Source: Pseudooceanicola endophyticus
GTDB lineage: Bacteria > Pseudomonadota > Alphaproteobacteria > Rhodobacterales > Rhodobacteraceae
NCBI RefSeq assembly: GCF_018760365.1
Contig: NZ_JAHIAB010000011.1
Span: 62,001 to 126,000, forward strand
Length of the DNA stretch: 64,000 nt
Reading direction: 5' to 3'
The notes beneath the pieces were generated by a model that saw nothing but the letters and a program-made list of their open reading frames with translations, was not told the DNA's origin and ran no database searches. Every line of letters starts with the position of its first letter. Position 1 is the stretch's first letter. This document shows positions 34,109-42,347 of this stretch, piece by piece. Both the position numbers and the translations under genes were made by a program.

Positions 34109-35070
34109 TCGCGATCCTCGGGGCGGGGGCCTTCGGCTCGGCGCTGGCGATCTCCATTGCCCGGGGCGGCACGCCGGTCTGGCTCTGGGGCCGGAGTCCT
34201 GAAACCATGGCGCAGATGCAGGCCGACCGGCTCTGCCCGCGCCTGCCCGAGGTGGCGCTGCCGCCGCAGATCACCTGTGCCTCCGACATGGCCCTGCTGC
34301 CCGGCGCAGGCCCGGTGCTGCTGGCCACCCCGATGCAGACCCTGCGCAGCCTGCTGGAAACCCATGCCGACCGCCTCAGGGGCCGCCAGCTGGTGCTGAC
34401 CTGCAAGGGGATCGAGCTGTCCACCGGCCTGCGGGCCTCCGAAGTGCTGGCCCAGGTCCTGCCCGATGCGCTGCCGGCGGTGCTGACCGGGCCCAGCTTT
34501 GCCGCCGACATCGCCCGTGGCCTGCCCACCGCGCTGACCCTGGCCTGCGCCGACCCCGTGCTCGCCAAGACCCTTCAGGCGCAGCTTTCCACCCCGAACC
34601 TGCGCCTCTACCGCAGCCCGGACGTCACCGGCGCCGAACTGGGCGGCGCGCTGAAGAACGTCATCGCCATCGCCTGCGGCGCCGCCATCGGCGCGGGCCT
34701 CGGCGACAGCGCCCGCGCCGCGCTGATGACCCGCGGCTATGCCGAGATGCAGCGCCTCGCGACCCGCCTCGGCGCCCGTCCGGAAACGCTGGCCGGGCTC
34801 TCGGGCTTCGGGGACCTGACGCTCACCTGCACCTCGTCGCTGTCCCGGAACTACCGCTTCGGCCTGTCGATCGGGCGCGCAGAGGCCTTCGACCCTTCCG
34901 TCACCGTCGAAGGCGCCGCCACCGCGCGCGCCACCGATGCGCTGGCCGCCAGCCTCGGCCTCGACATGCCGATCACCCGGGTCGTCACCGGCCTGGTCGA
35001 AGCCCGCCTCGACGTGAGCGAGGCGATGCATGAACTGCTCAACAGACCCCTGAAGGAGGAACGCCCGTGA
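34105..35070 (+). CDS. gpsA: Glycerol-3-phosphate dehydrogenase [NAD(P)+] GpsA
   Basis: This 321-aa cytosolic enzyme makes sn-glycerol-3-phosphate for phospholipids. It has the dinucleotide motif [32 protein letters not shown], the catalytic-lysine region [14 protein letters not shown] and [11 protein letters not shown]. The start is coupled to tsaD and the end overlaps the next gene by GTGA. Confidence 0.96.
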   Translation: MIAILGAGAFGSALAISIARGGTPVWLWGRSPETMAQMQADRLCPRLPEVALPPQITCASDMALLPGAGPVLLATPMQTLRSLLETHADRLRGRQLVLTCKGIELSTGLRASEVLAQVLPDALPAVLTGPSFAADIARGLPTALTLACADPVLAKTLQAQLSTPNLRLYRSPDVTGAELGGALKNVIAIACGAAIGAGLGDSARAALMTRGYAEMQRLATRLGARPETLAGLSGFGDLTLTCTSSLSRNYRFGLSIGRAEAFDPSVTVEGAATARATDALAASLGLDMPITRVVTGLVEARLDVSEAMHELLNRPLKEERP

Positions 35071-35339
35071 CCTATCTGCTCATGGCCTGGGACAAGCCCG
35101 GCGCCCTGGAAACCCGTCTCGCCAACCGCGAGGCGCATCTGGACTACGTGAAATCCACCGGCAAGGCGCTCTATGGCGGGCCGTTCATGGATGACGCGGG
35201 CCAGATGGCGGGCTCGATGCTGGTGCTCGACATCACCACCGCCGAAGAGGCGCAGACCTGGGCCGCAAACGACCCCTACGCCAAGGCCGGCCTCTTCGAG
35301 AAGGTGGAGCTGCGCCCCTGGAAGAAAGTCTTCGGCTGA
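35067..35339 (+). CDS. YciI-like protein
   Basis: This 90-aa ferredoxin-fold protein begins with GTG at 35067 ([21 protein letters not shown]) and has the His/Asp pattern [17 protein letters not shown] and [18 protein letters not shown] of the YciI family. These small proteins are thought to act as lyase-like or accessory enzymes of unknown substrate. It overlaps gpsA and the EVE gene (TGATG). Confidence 0.88.
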   Translation: MTYLLMAWDKPGALETRLANREAHLDYVKSTGKALYGGPFMDDAGQMAGSMLVLDITTAEEAQTWAANDPYAKAGLFEKVELRPWKKVFG

Positions 35340-35761
35340 TGCGTTACTGGCTCTTCAAGTCCGAGCCCGCGACCTGGTCCTGGCAGGATCAGGTCGCCAA
35401 GGGTGCTGCGGGCGAGGAATGGGATGGCGTGCGCAACTACCAGGCCCGCAACTTCATGCGCGAGATGGCCCTGGGTGATCGCGGCTTCTTCTACCATTCC
35501 CAGTCGGAAAAGGCGGTGGTCGGCCTGATCGAGGTCTGTGCCACCTCCCATCCCGACAGCAAGGCCGATGATCCCCGCTGGGACTGCGTCGATATCCGCG
35601 CCCTGAAACCCCTTGCGACCCCGGTCTCCCTCGCGACGATCAAGGCCGACCCGCAGCTGGCCGAAATGGCGCTGGTAAAGATGTCCCGCCTCTCGGTCCA
35701 GCCGGTGAGCGAGGCCGAGTTCCGCCACATCTGCGCCCTGGGCGACACCGATCCGGACTGA
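35339..35761 (+). CDS. EVE domain protein
   Basis: This 140-aa PUA-like protein begins [18 protein letters not shown] and continues GVRNYQARNFMREM, the typical EVE start, with FFYHSQSEKAVVGLIEV in the middle. EVE domains bind modified bases in RNA or DNA. It is the last gene of the tsaD-gpsA-yciI unit, and a double-hairpin element follows its stop. Confidence 0.93.
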   Translation: MRYWLFKSEPATWSWQDQVAKGAAGEEWDGVRNYQARNFMREMALGDRGFFYHSQSEKAVVGLIEVCATSHPDSKADDPRWDCVDIRALKPLATPVSLATIKADPQLAEMALVKMSRLSVQPVSEAEFRHICALGDTDPD

Positions 35762-35776
35762 TCCCCGGCTCGGTCT

Positions 35777-35832
35777 CATCTGGCCAAAAATATCCCAGGG
35801 GAGTCTCCGCAGGAGACGGGGGCAGCGCCCCC
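35777..35832 (+). repeat. Dispersed double-hairpin element, copy B
   Basis: The copy reads CATCTGGCCAAAAATATCCC, then AGGGGAGTCTCC-GCA-GGAGAC and GGGGGCAGCGCCCCC. It begins 16 bases after the EVE stop in the same orientation, as copy A does after uppP, which suggests a terminator or 3'-end function. Confidence 0.75.
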
Positions 35833-35952
35833 TCCTGCACCGCCCGTTCCCCCGTACCGTCCCCCGCCCCCGCGTCGCCCCTTGACCACGCCGCCCGTCG
35901 GCGCATCACTTCGGGTCGACGAAGTGAAGACGCAGCAGCAACGGGGCGCAAC

Positions 35953-36960
35953 ATGACCTCCTCCTCCCTTACCCCCGCCGAGGCCACGGCCCTGGTGATC
36001 CGCACGCTGGAACGTTGCCGGACCGGTGCCGACAATGCCGCCGCCGTGGCCCGTGGCCTGATCGGCGCGGAGCTGGCCGGGCAATACGGCCACGGCCTGC
36101 GCCGGATGCCGGCCTATGGTGGCCAGGCGCTCTCGGGCAAGGTCGACGGCTTTGCCACCCCGGCGCTGAAGGTGCTGAAACCGGGGGCGGCCCTGGTCGA
36201 TGCCGGGCATGGCTTCTCCTACCCGGCGCTCGACCTGGCGCTGGATTGGCTGCCGCGCGCGGCGCAGGCCAACGGCATCGCCATTGCCGGGATCTGCAAC
36301 TCCTCCCATGGCGGCGTCGCGGGCCTGCCGGTCGAACGCCTGGCCGAGGCCGGCTGCCTCGGCATCATGGTGGCCAATGCCCCCGCCTCGATGGCGCCCT
36401 GGGGCGGCAAGCGCCCGCTCTTCGGAACCGATCCGATCGCCTTCGCGGCCCCGCTTGAGGGGGCCGATCCGGTGGTGGTCGACCTGTCGCTCTCGAAGGT
36501 CGCCAAGGGCAAGATCATGGCCGCCCGCCAGAAGGGCGAACCGATCCCCGAGGGCTGGGCCCTCGACATCGACGGCAATCCGACCACCGATGCCGAGGCG
36601 GCGATGAAGGGGACCATGGTGCCGATGGGCGATGCCAAGGGCACCGCCCTGGCGCTGATGGTCGAGATGCTCTGCGCCGGGCTGATCGGCGCCCATTACG
36701 CCTGGGAGGTGCCGGGGGATGCCTTCTTCGACCTGAAGGGCCCGCCGCCGGGCATGGGCCAGACCCTGATCGCCATCGATGCGGGCACCTTCGGGTCCCA
36801 TGTCACGGCGCGGCTGGCCGAGATGGCGGTGCAGCTGGAAGGGGTCGAGGGCGCCCGCCTGCCGGGCCGCCGCCGCCAGCAGACCCGCCGCCGGATCGCC
36901 GCCGAGGGCATCGCGGTCGATGCGGATCTGATGGCCCAGATCGAGGCGCTTGGCCGCTAA
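35953..36960 (+). CDS. Ldh/Mdh2-family NAD(P)-dependent dehydrogenase
   Basis: This 335-aa protein belongs to the malate/L-lactate dehydrogenase family distinct from Rossmann-type LDH: GHGLRRMPAYGG near residues 50-60, SHGGVAGLPVERLAEAG, the NADP region GTDPIAFAAP and DLSLSKVAKGKI. Relatives reduce 2-oxo acids or delta-1-piperideine/pyrroline-2-carboxylate. Substrate is not clear from sequence. It is convergent with the TauE gene (stops overlap by four bases). Confidence 0.85.
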   Translation: MTSSSLTPAEATALVIRTLERCRTGADNAAAVARGLIGAELAGQYGHGLRRMPAYGGQALSGKVDGFATPALKVLKPGAALVDAGHGFSYPALDLALDWLPRAAQANGIAIAGICNSSHGGVAGLPVERLAEAGCLGIMVANAPASMAPWGGKRPLFGTDPIAFAAPLEGADPVVVDLSLSKVAKGKIMAARQKGEPIPEGWALDIDGNPTTDAEAAMKGTMVPMGDAKGTALALMVEMLCAGLIGAHYAWEVPGDAFFDLKGPPPGMGQTLIAIDAGTFGSHVTARLAEMAVQLEGVEGARLPGRRRQQTRRRIAAEGIAVDADLMAQIEALGR

Positions 36961-37718
36961 ACGCCCAGAAGACTGCGCCCGGCCGACCAGATCAGCCGGG
37001 CGGAGATCACCAGCAGCACGATGTCGAGGGCGCGGCGGAAGCTGCGGTCGCTCATCCGGGCCAGCAGCAGCTTGCCGGTGAAGGTGCCCAGCAGCCCGGC
37101 GGCGATCATCAGCGCCATGAAGCCGATCCAGGGCCCGTAGGCAAAGCCCAGCGTGCCGAAGGCCAGCGCCTTCAGCAGATGCTGCAGCGTCATCATTACC
37201 GCCTGGGTGGCGACATGCTCCTGCCGGGGCAATTGCAGGCTTTTCACGAAATTCGCCACGAAGACGGCGGTGGCCCCGAAGAACATCGCCAGGAAGGCGG
37301 CGATGAAGCCGTTCAGCGCCGGCAGCCGGGTCATCCAGCGCGGTGGTTTCGAGAAGACCGACCAGATCACGAAAAGTCCCACCCCCAGCTGCACGACGGC
37401 CGGCGGCAGGCTGACCGAGATCGAGCCCCCGAGCGCCACGCCGAGCGCCGCGCCGATCCCGAAGATCGCCGTCACCTTCCAGTGCGCATGGGCAAAGAAC
37501 ATCAGTCCCCGGAAGAAGTTCGATCCCAGCTGGATCACCCCGTGCACCGGGATCAGCGCCGCCGGCGGCATCAGGCTGGCCAGCACCGCCAGCAGCAGCG
37601 TGCCGCCCCCGATGCCGAGCGCCACGGTGATGAAGGAGGTGAAGAAGCTGACCACGGCCAGGAACAGCGCCACATGGGGCGCAAGACCGCTGAACAGGAA
37701 GGAGGCAAGATCGGACAT
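36957..37718 (-). CDS. TauE/SafE-type sulfite/anion exporter
   Basis: This 253-aa polytopic protein has about eight hydrophobic segments and the twin repeats of the family (FFTSFITVALGIGGGTLLLAVL; FIAAFLAMFFGATAVFVANFVK). TauE proteins export sulfite, sulfoacetate or related anions. The start at 37718 gives a normal N-terminus; an extension to 37772 is not. It lies next to an aromatic-catabolism operon, but a functional link is only possible, not shown. Confidence 0.83.
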   Translation of the reverse strand: MSDLASFLFSGLAPHVALFLAVVSFFTSFITVALGIGGGTLLLAVLASLMPPAALIPVHGVIQLGSNFFRGLMFFAHAHWKVTAIFGIGAALGVALGGSISVSLPPAVVQLGVGLFVIWSVFSKPPRWMTRLPALNGFIAAFLAMFFGATAVFVANFVKSLQLPRQEHVATQAVMMTLQHLLKALAFGTLGFAYGPWIGFMALMIAAGLLGTFTGKLLLARMSDRSFRRALDIVLLVISARLIWSAGRSLLGV

Positions 37719-37773
37719 GATATCGGATGGGGCCTTACCGGCAGCGCCTGCGCCCGGTTGCCGGTGTCGCATG

Positions 37774-37791
37774 CATATTTGGGGAAAGATG
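37774..37791 (-). repeat. Partial dispersed element (first module only), copy E
   Basis: On the minus strand it reads CATCTTTCCCCAAATATG, matching the opening module of the dispersed element, but without the GTC/GAC and GGGGGC hairpins. It lies between the dienelactone-hydrolase-like gene and the TauE gene. Confidence 0.5.
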
Positions 37792-37802
37792 AAGGGGGCG
37801 GG

Positions 37803-38465
37803 TCAGCTCAGGACCTTCTCCAGGAAGGTCTCGGCACGGGCATGGGCCAGGGCCGCGGCCTGGGGGAGGAACATCTCGGGGCGTCTTTCATTGGCGAAGG
37901 CATGGCCGGCCTCGTAGAAGAAGACCTCGGCCTGGTCGGGCCAGGTTTCGGCCAGCCGGGTCACCAGATCGACGGGGGTGTGATCGTCCGACAGGCCGAA
38001 ATGGCCCTGGAAGGGCGTGGTCAGCGGCTGGTCCAGCAACTGCCCGAGGCGGGTGCCGTAGAAGGAGACCGCGCCGGCGATCTCCAGCCTCTGGGCCGCG
38101 GCAAGGGCCAGCCCGCCGCCCCAGCAGAACCCCAGGACCGCGACCCTGCCACCCCGGCGGCGCAGGTGCTGCACGGCGGCGTCGATATCGGTCAGCGCGC
38201 TGTCCGTTCCGGTTTCCAGCATGGCGGCGCGGGCGGTGTCGATATCGTCGAAAGGGATCACCAGGTCACGCCGGACCCGGTCGAACAGCGCCGGGATCGC
38301 GACATCGTAGCCAAGGGCGGCGTAGCGCGTTGCCACCTCCTTCAGCTGGTCGGTCAGGCCGAAGATCTCCTGCAGGAGGACCAGCCCGCCCCGGCGCGGC
38401 CCCTCCGGCGCTGCGATCCAGCATCCCAGGCTGTGGCCGTCATCGGCGGTCAGGCGGATCATCAT
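37803..38465 (-). CDS. Dienelactone hydrolase-family protein
   Basis: This 220-aa alpha/beta hydrolase has the thiol nucleophile Cys114 in GFCWGGG, Asp near 160 (LSDDHTP) and His188 (EAGHAF), the DLH catalytic triad, plus the N-terminal LLQEIFGLTDQL signature. It follows galD by 30 bases and is probably in the same aromatic-catabolism transcript, but the known 4-oxalomesaconate pathway has no step needing a dienelactone hydrolase, so its role here is open. Two ATGs in a row at 38465 and 38462; I use the first. Confidence 0.85.
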   Translation of the reverse strand: MMIRLTADDGHSLGCWIAAPEGPRRGGLVLLQEIFGLTDQLKEVATRYAALGYDVAIPALFDRVRRDLVIPFDDIDTARAAMLETGTDSALTDIDAAVQHLRRRGGRVAVLGFCWGGGLALAAAQRLEIAGAVSFYGTRLGQLLDQPLTTPFQGHFGLSDDHTPVDLVTRLAETWPDQAEVFFYEAGHAFANERRPEMFLPQAAALAHARAETFLEKVLS

Positions 38466-38495
38466 CGGCAGGGTCCTCCCGGAAGGCGGCCCGCG

Positions 38496-39557
38496 TCAGG
38501 GAAAGACGCGCCCGTCAAAGAGCTTGCGGGCGGTGCGCAGGGTGCCCGCCGCGCTGATCGTGCCGTCGGCGGCGGTCTCGATCAAGACCTCTGCCGCCCC
38601 CGAGGGATGTTCGACGCGAAAGCGCCCGTCGGGGGGAAGCTGCGCCACCCCGGCCGCCGGAGAACCGGGCAGCAGGCAGGCCGAGGCCACGGTGACGGCG
38701 GCGAAGACCCCGATGGAGGCATGGCAGCGGTGCGGGATGAAGCTGCGGGTATTGATTGCCCCGCCGGCGCGTGGCGGCGACACCAGGGTCATCTTCGGCA
38801 CGGATTTCGCGGACACGTCGCCCAGCTGCATCATCGGACCGGCCTGCAGGCGGATCGCTTCCAGCCGGGCCTTCAGGGCGGTATTGGCCTCCAGCGCGGC
38901 GCGGGTCTCGGTGCCGGTGATGCCAAGGTCGGCGGCGCGCAGGATCACGCAGGGCATGCCGTTGTCGATCAGCGTGCAGTCCAGCCCGTCGATCACATCC
39001 ACCCGGTTGCCGGTGGGCAGCATGACCCCGCCCCCGGTCATCGAGCCCGCCAGCCCGGTGAACAGCAGCGGCACCGGCGCATGCTGTCCCGGCACGCCGT
39101 CGATCCGCGCGGTCCCGCGATAGCTGACCCGGCCCCCGGGGGTCGCGACCTTCGCCACCGCCACCTCGCCGGTGTTGCGCATGTGGATGCGCACCGCGGT
39201 CAGGCCCTCCTGCGCGGGCACCAGCCCGCGCTCGATCGCCGCCGGGCCGACACCGGCCAGGATATTGCCGCAGCCCTGGGCATCGCTGACCAGCGGCTGA
39301 TCCACGAAGACCTGCAGGAACAGGTAGTCCACATCCGCATCGGGCCGCGACGGGGGCGACAGGATCGCCACCTTGGAGGTCAGCGGATCCGCGCCCCCGA
39401 TGCCGTCGATCTGCGCCGGGTCCGGGCTGCCCATGATCCGCAGCAGCAGCGCATTCCGCGCCGCCACATCCTGCGGCAGGTCGCGGGCCAGGAAATACGC
39501 CCCCTTGGAGGTCCCGCCACGCATCCACAGGCAGGGAATGCCATCCGCGCTGTTCAT
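38496..39557 (-). CDS. galD: 4-oxalomesaconate tautomerase (PrpF family, GalD-like)
   Basis: This 353-aa PrpF-fold isomerase begins MNSADGIPCLWMRGGTSKG, a signature of the family, with IDGIGGADPLTSKVAIL and GCGNILAGVG. GalD converts the keto form of 4-oxalomesaconate to the enol form used by GalB. Identity rests on family features plus neighbours galC and galB. The ATG at 39557 has GCGAGGA at good spacing; a longer start at 39575 falls inside a repeat element. Confidence 0.85.
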   Translation of the reverse strand: MNSADGIPCLWMRGGTSKGAYFLARDLPQDVAARNALLLRIMGSPDPAQIDGIGGADPLTSKVAILSPPSRPDADVDYLFLQVFVDQPLVSDAQGCGNILAGVGPAAIERGLVPAQEGLTAVRIHMRNTGEVAVAKVATPGGRVSYRGTARIDGVPGQHAPVPLLFTGLAGSMTGGGVMLPTGNRVDVIDGLDCTLIDNGMPCVILRAADLGITGTETRAALEANTALKARLEAIRLQAGPMMQLGDVSAKSVPKMTLVSPPRAGGAINTRSFIPHRCHASIGVFAAVTVASACLLPGSPAAGVAQLPPDGRFRVEHPSGAAEVLIETAADGTISAAGTLRTARKLFDGRVFP

Positions 39558-39572
39558 CGCCGTCCTCGCTTT

Positions 39573-39628
39573 CATCTTTCCGAAAATATGGCGGGGGAGT
39601 CTCCGCAGGAGACGGGGGCAGAGCCCCC
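39573..39628 (+). repeat. Dispersed double-hairpin element, copy C
   Basis: The copy reads CATCTTTCCGAAAATATGGC, GGGGGAGTCTCC-GCA-GGAGAC, GGGGGCAGAGCCCCC. It lies between galC and galD, oriented against both genes, so here it is not simply a 3' end of a same-strand gene. Its hairpins could attenuate or process the gal transcript. Confidence 0.7.
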
Positions 39629-39651
39629 CGGCCCGGCCCGCCCAGGGCGCC

Positions 39652-40323
39652 TCAGATGTATTTCAGCCCCTTGGCCTCCAGCCGCGGCCGCATGTCGTAG
39701 ATATCAAGACCCAGCTCTCCGGATGCCAGGCGCAGCCGTTTCGCCTCTTCCGCCGCCAGCCGTGCCTCGGTCTTCTTCAGCACCGCCTCCGCATCGGCGC
39801 ATTTCACCACGCAGACGCCGTCGTCATCGGCGCAGATGATGTCGCCCGCCTCGATCACCTGGCCGGCGACCACCACCGGCACGTTGACGGAGCCCAGCGT
39901 CTCCTTCACCGTCCCCTGGGCCGAGACCGCCTTGGACCAGACCGGAAAATGCATCGCCCGCAGGTCGGCGGTGTCGCGCACGCCCGCGTCGATGATCAGC
40001 CCGCGACAGCCGCGCGCCTGGGCCGAGGTCGCCAGCAGGTCGCCGAAATAGCCGTTGTCGCAGGGCGAGGTCGGCGCCAGCACCAGCACGTCGCCCTCCT
40101 GCAACTGCTCGATGGCGACATGCAGCATCCAGTTGTCGCCCGGCGGGGCCGAGATGGTGACGGCAGTGCCCGCGATCTTCACGCCCTGCTGGATCGGGCG
40201 CAGGTAGGATTGCAGGCAGCCGATGCGGCCCTGCGCCTCGTGGACGGTGGCCACGCCGGCGGCGCCGAGGGCGTCGATGATCGCCTGGGGCGCGCGGGGG
40301 ATGTTCTGGACGACGACAGCCAT
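39652..40323 (-). CDS. galC: 4-carboxy-4-hydroxy-2-oxoadipate aldolase (GalC/LigK, RraA-like)
   Basis: This 223-aa protein begins [30 protein letters not shown] and has [32 protein letters not shown] and [14 protein letters not shown], the RraA-like class II aldolase fold with metal/Arg residues of LigK/GalC. It splits CHA into pyruvate and oxaloacetate, the last step of gallate and protocatechuate 4,5-cleavage. Strong AAGGAG before ATG at 40323. Confidence 0.9.
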   Translation of the reverse strand: MAVVVQNIPRAPQAIIDALGAAGVATVHEAQGRIGCLQSYLRPIQQGVKIAGTAVTISAPPGDNWMLHVAIEQLQEGDVLVLAPTSPCDNGYFGDLLATSAQARGCRGLIIDAGVRDTADLRAMHFPVWSKAVSAQGTVKETLGSVNVPVVVAGQVIEAGDIICADDDGVCVVKCADAEAVLKKTEARLAAEEAKRLRLASGELGLDIYDMRPRLEAKGLKYI

Positions 40324-40389
40324 GGGGGCTCCTTCGGGCTTTGGGGGCCGCGCCGGAGGGCGCAGCCAGAGAGGGGCAGGCGGCCTTGG

Positions 40390-41346
40390 TTACTTGGCCT
40401 TCACGGGCGGGGTGCCATGGGTGTGGAAGCTCTCGATGGTCTTCAGGCCCCAGGCCTGGCCCTTCTTCCGGTCGGCCTCGGTCCAGACGACGGTTTCCCA
40501 GTCGGGATCCAGGATCAGGCGGGCGCCGGCATTGGCCAGCTCCACCCGGTTGCCGGCGGGCTCCCAGACGTAGAGGAAGAAGGTGTTCTGGATCGCGTGC
40601 TTGTGCGGCCCTGTCTCGATATGGACGCCGTTCTCCAGGAAGATGTCGGCGGCGCGCAGGATGTCCTCGCGCTGGTCGGTGGCATAGGTCACGTGGTGGA
40701 ACCGGCCATGGCCGCCGCCGTGTTCCTCGGTGCAGGCCAGGTCATAGCCCTTGTTGTTCACCGTGAACCAGCAGCCACCGATCCGCCCGTTGTCGAGCTG
40801 GATCATCTCGGTCACCCGCGAGCCGAGGCAGGTTTCCATGAAGCGACGGAACTCCGTCACGTCCGAGGACAGCAGGTTCAGGTGGTCGAGGCGGCGCGGC
40901 GCGGCCCCGGTGTGATGGAAGCGCGAGGCATTGTTCTTCAGCGCCGGTGTGTCGGCGCCCTCGGCCTTGAACTTCACGGTGTCGAAGTAGATCTCGAAGA
41001 CATGGCCGAAGGGGTCCTCGAACTGGAAGGCGCGGCCGTGGTTCAGATCGCCCTCGATCCAGCCCCTGACCTTGTAGCCGCTTTCCTCGATGGCCTTCAC
41101 GCGGCGCTCCAGCGCCTCGGGGCTGGCGGCGCGGTAGCCGATGTGGCCGACGCCGGTGGTGTCGGATTTCGTCAGCTTCAGGGTGCAGAATTCGTAATCG
41201 TCCCAGGCGCGCAGATAGGCGCTGGTCTCGGTCTGGGCGCTCAGCTTCAGGCCGTAGACGCGGGTGAAGAAGTCGAGGCTTTCCTCGAACTTGTCGGTCA
41301 GCATCTCGACGTGGCCGAGGTGGGCGATGTCTCCGTAGCCGGACAT
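40390..41346 (-). CDS. VOC-fold extradiol ring-cleavage dioxygenase (type I)
   Basis: This 318-aa protein has two glyoxalase/VOC modules. The likely Fe(II) ligands are His155 (RRLDHLNLL), His217 or His218 (RFHHVTY) and Glu269 (NRVEL), at spacing close to homoprotocatechuate 2,3-dioxygenase. Known gallate dioxygenases belong to the unrelated LigB class, so this enzyme is unexpected in a galBCD operon. It probably cleaves a carboxylated catechol or trihydroxybenzoate whose product feeds GalD/GalB/GalC; the exact substrate is unknown. ATG at 41346 follows TGGAGGACC. Confidence 0.85.
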   Translation of the reverse strand: MSGYGDIAHLGHVEMLTDKFEESLDFFTRVYGLKLSAQTETSAYLRAWDDYEFCTLKLTKSDTTGVGHIGYRAASPEALERRVKAIEESGYKVRGWIEGDLNHGRAFQFEDPFGHVFEIYFDTVKFKAEGADTPALKNNASRFHHTGAAPRRLDHLNLLSSDVTEFRRFMETCLGSRVTEMIQLDNGRIGGCWFTVNNKGYDLACTEEHGGGHGRFHHVTYATDQREDILRAADIFLENGVHIETGPHKHAIQNTFFLYVWEPAGNRVELANAGARLILDPDWETVVWTEADRKKGQAWGLKTIESFHTHGTPPVKAK

Positions 41347-41413
41347 GTGGGTCCTCCAGAATGGGGTAGGGCCGGCGCGGGATCCGCACCGGCAGGCAGG
41401 GCAGGGCCCGGAA

Positions 41414-42145
41414 TTACAGTTCGTCGACGGTGCGCGGGAAAATCGACTGGAAGCCTTCGGCATATTTGCAGTCGCGCCCGCCGGACATGCCGCCGGAGTT
41501 GCGCTTGAAGTGGTTGGCGCGCTGCTGGGCGACCCGGGTATAATAGTCCCACAGGTGGATCTGACCCTGGTTGCACTCCATCGCGGCGCGCTTCTTTTCC
41601 CAGACCGGCGTGATGTCGAGGAAGGTGTCGGGCTTCCAGCCCATCTGCTCGGTCTGGTGCGGCTCGAACAGGTAAAGCTGCGGCGCGCCCAGCACCTTTT
41701 CGCCGGGATTGTGGCCCCAGGCCTGGGCGATCATCCGGCACTCCAGCGCCACCTGCGACATGTACATGTGGTCGGTGTTGTAGGGGTCGTACTGGCTGTG
41801 GCTCATCATGAATTTCGGCTGCACCTTGCGGATCAGGTCGACCAGCTCGTACTTGTCCTCCTGGTCCAGATGCAGCGGGTAGTCGCCCTTGTCGAAGCAG
41901 ACCAGCTCGTGCACGCCAAGGGCTTCGGCGGCGCGCTCGGCCTCGCCGCGGCGGATGTCCTTCACCTCCTGAAGCGCCTTGCCCTCCTTCCACAGGCGGG
42001 CAGATTCGCCACGCTCGCCGAAGGACAGGCAGGCGACGGTCACGTTGTAGCCCAGCTCGGTGTGCAGGGCGATGGCGCCGCCGCAGCGCCAGACGAAGTC
42101 CGCGGCATGGGCGGAAATCACCAGCGCGGTGGGTTTGTCGGTCAT
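41414..42145 (-). CDS. galB: 4-oxalomesaconate hydratase GalB (PIG-L/LmbE-type)
   Basis: This 243-aa protein has the modified zinc motif VISAHAADFVWRCGG in place of the AHPDD of deacetylases, and the third ligand region SHSQYDPYNTDHMYMS. This form is typical of GalB, a zinc hydratase that converts enol 4-oxalomesaconate to CHA, rather than of sugar deacetylases. It is the first gene of the aromatic operon, divergent from the LysR regulator, with GAGGAGACC before ATG at 42145. Confidence 0.88.
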   Translation of the reverse strand: MTDKPTALVISAHAADFVWRCGGAIALHTELGYNVTVACLSFGERGESARLWKEGKALQEVKDIRRGEAERAAEALGVHELVCFDKGDYPLHLDQEDKYELVDLIRKVQPKFMMSHSQYDPYNTDHMYMSQVALECRMIAQAWGHNPGEKVLGAPQLYLFEPHQTEQMGWKPDTFLDITPVWEKKRAAMECNQGQIHLWDYYTRVAQQRANHFKRNSGGMSGGRDCKYAEGFQSIFPRTVDEL

Positions 42146-42347
42146 GGAGGTCTCCTCGGGTCTTTGCGGCATCCTGCGGCGCGGGACGGGATTTGCCAAA
42201 TTTGAAGGCCGGCGCTATTCATAAGCTGAGGCTATAAGGATTTCCGTTCCGGCGCCGGGTGGTGCGGGGCAGAAGGCGGTGAACGCGAGGGGTTTCGCCC
42301 GGATTTCACCATAATTTCCGCGCAATGCCGGGCCGGGAGGGACGGGG

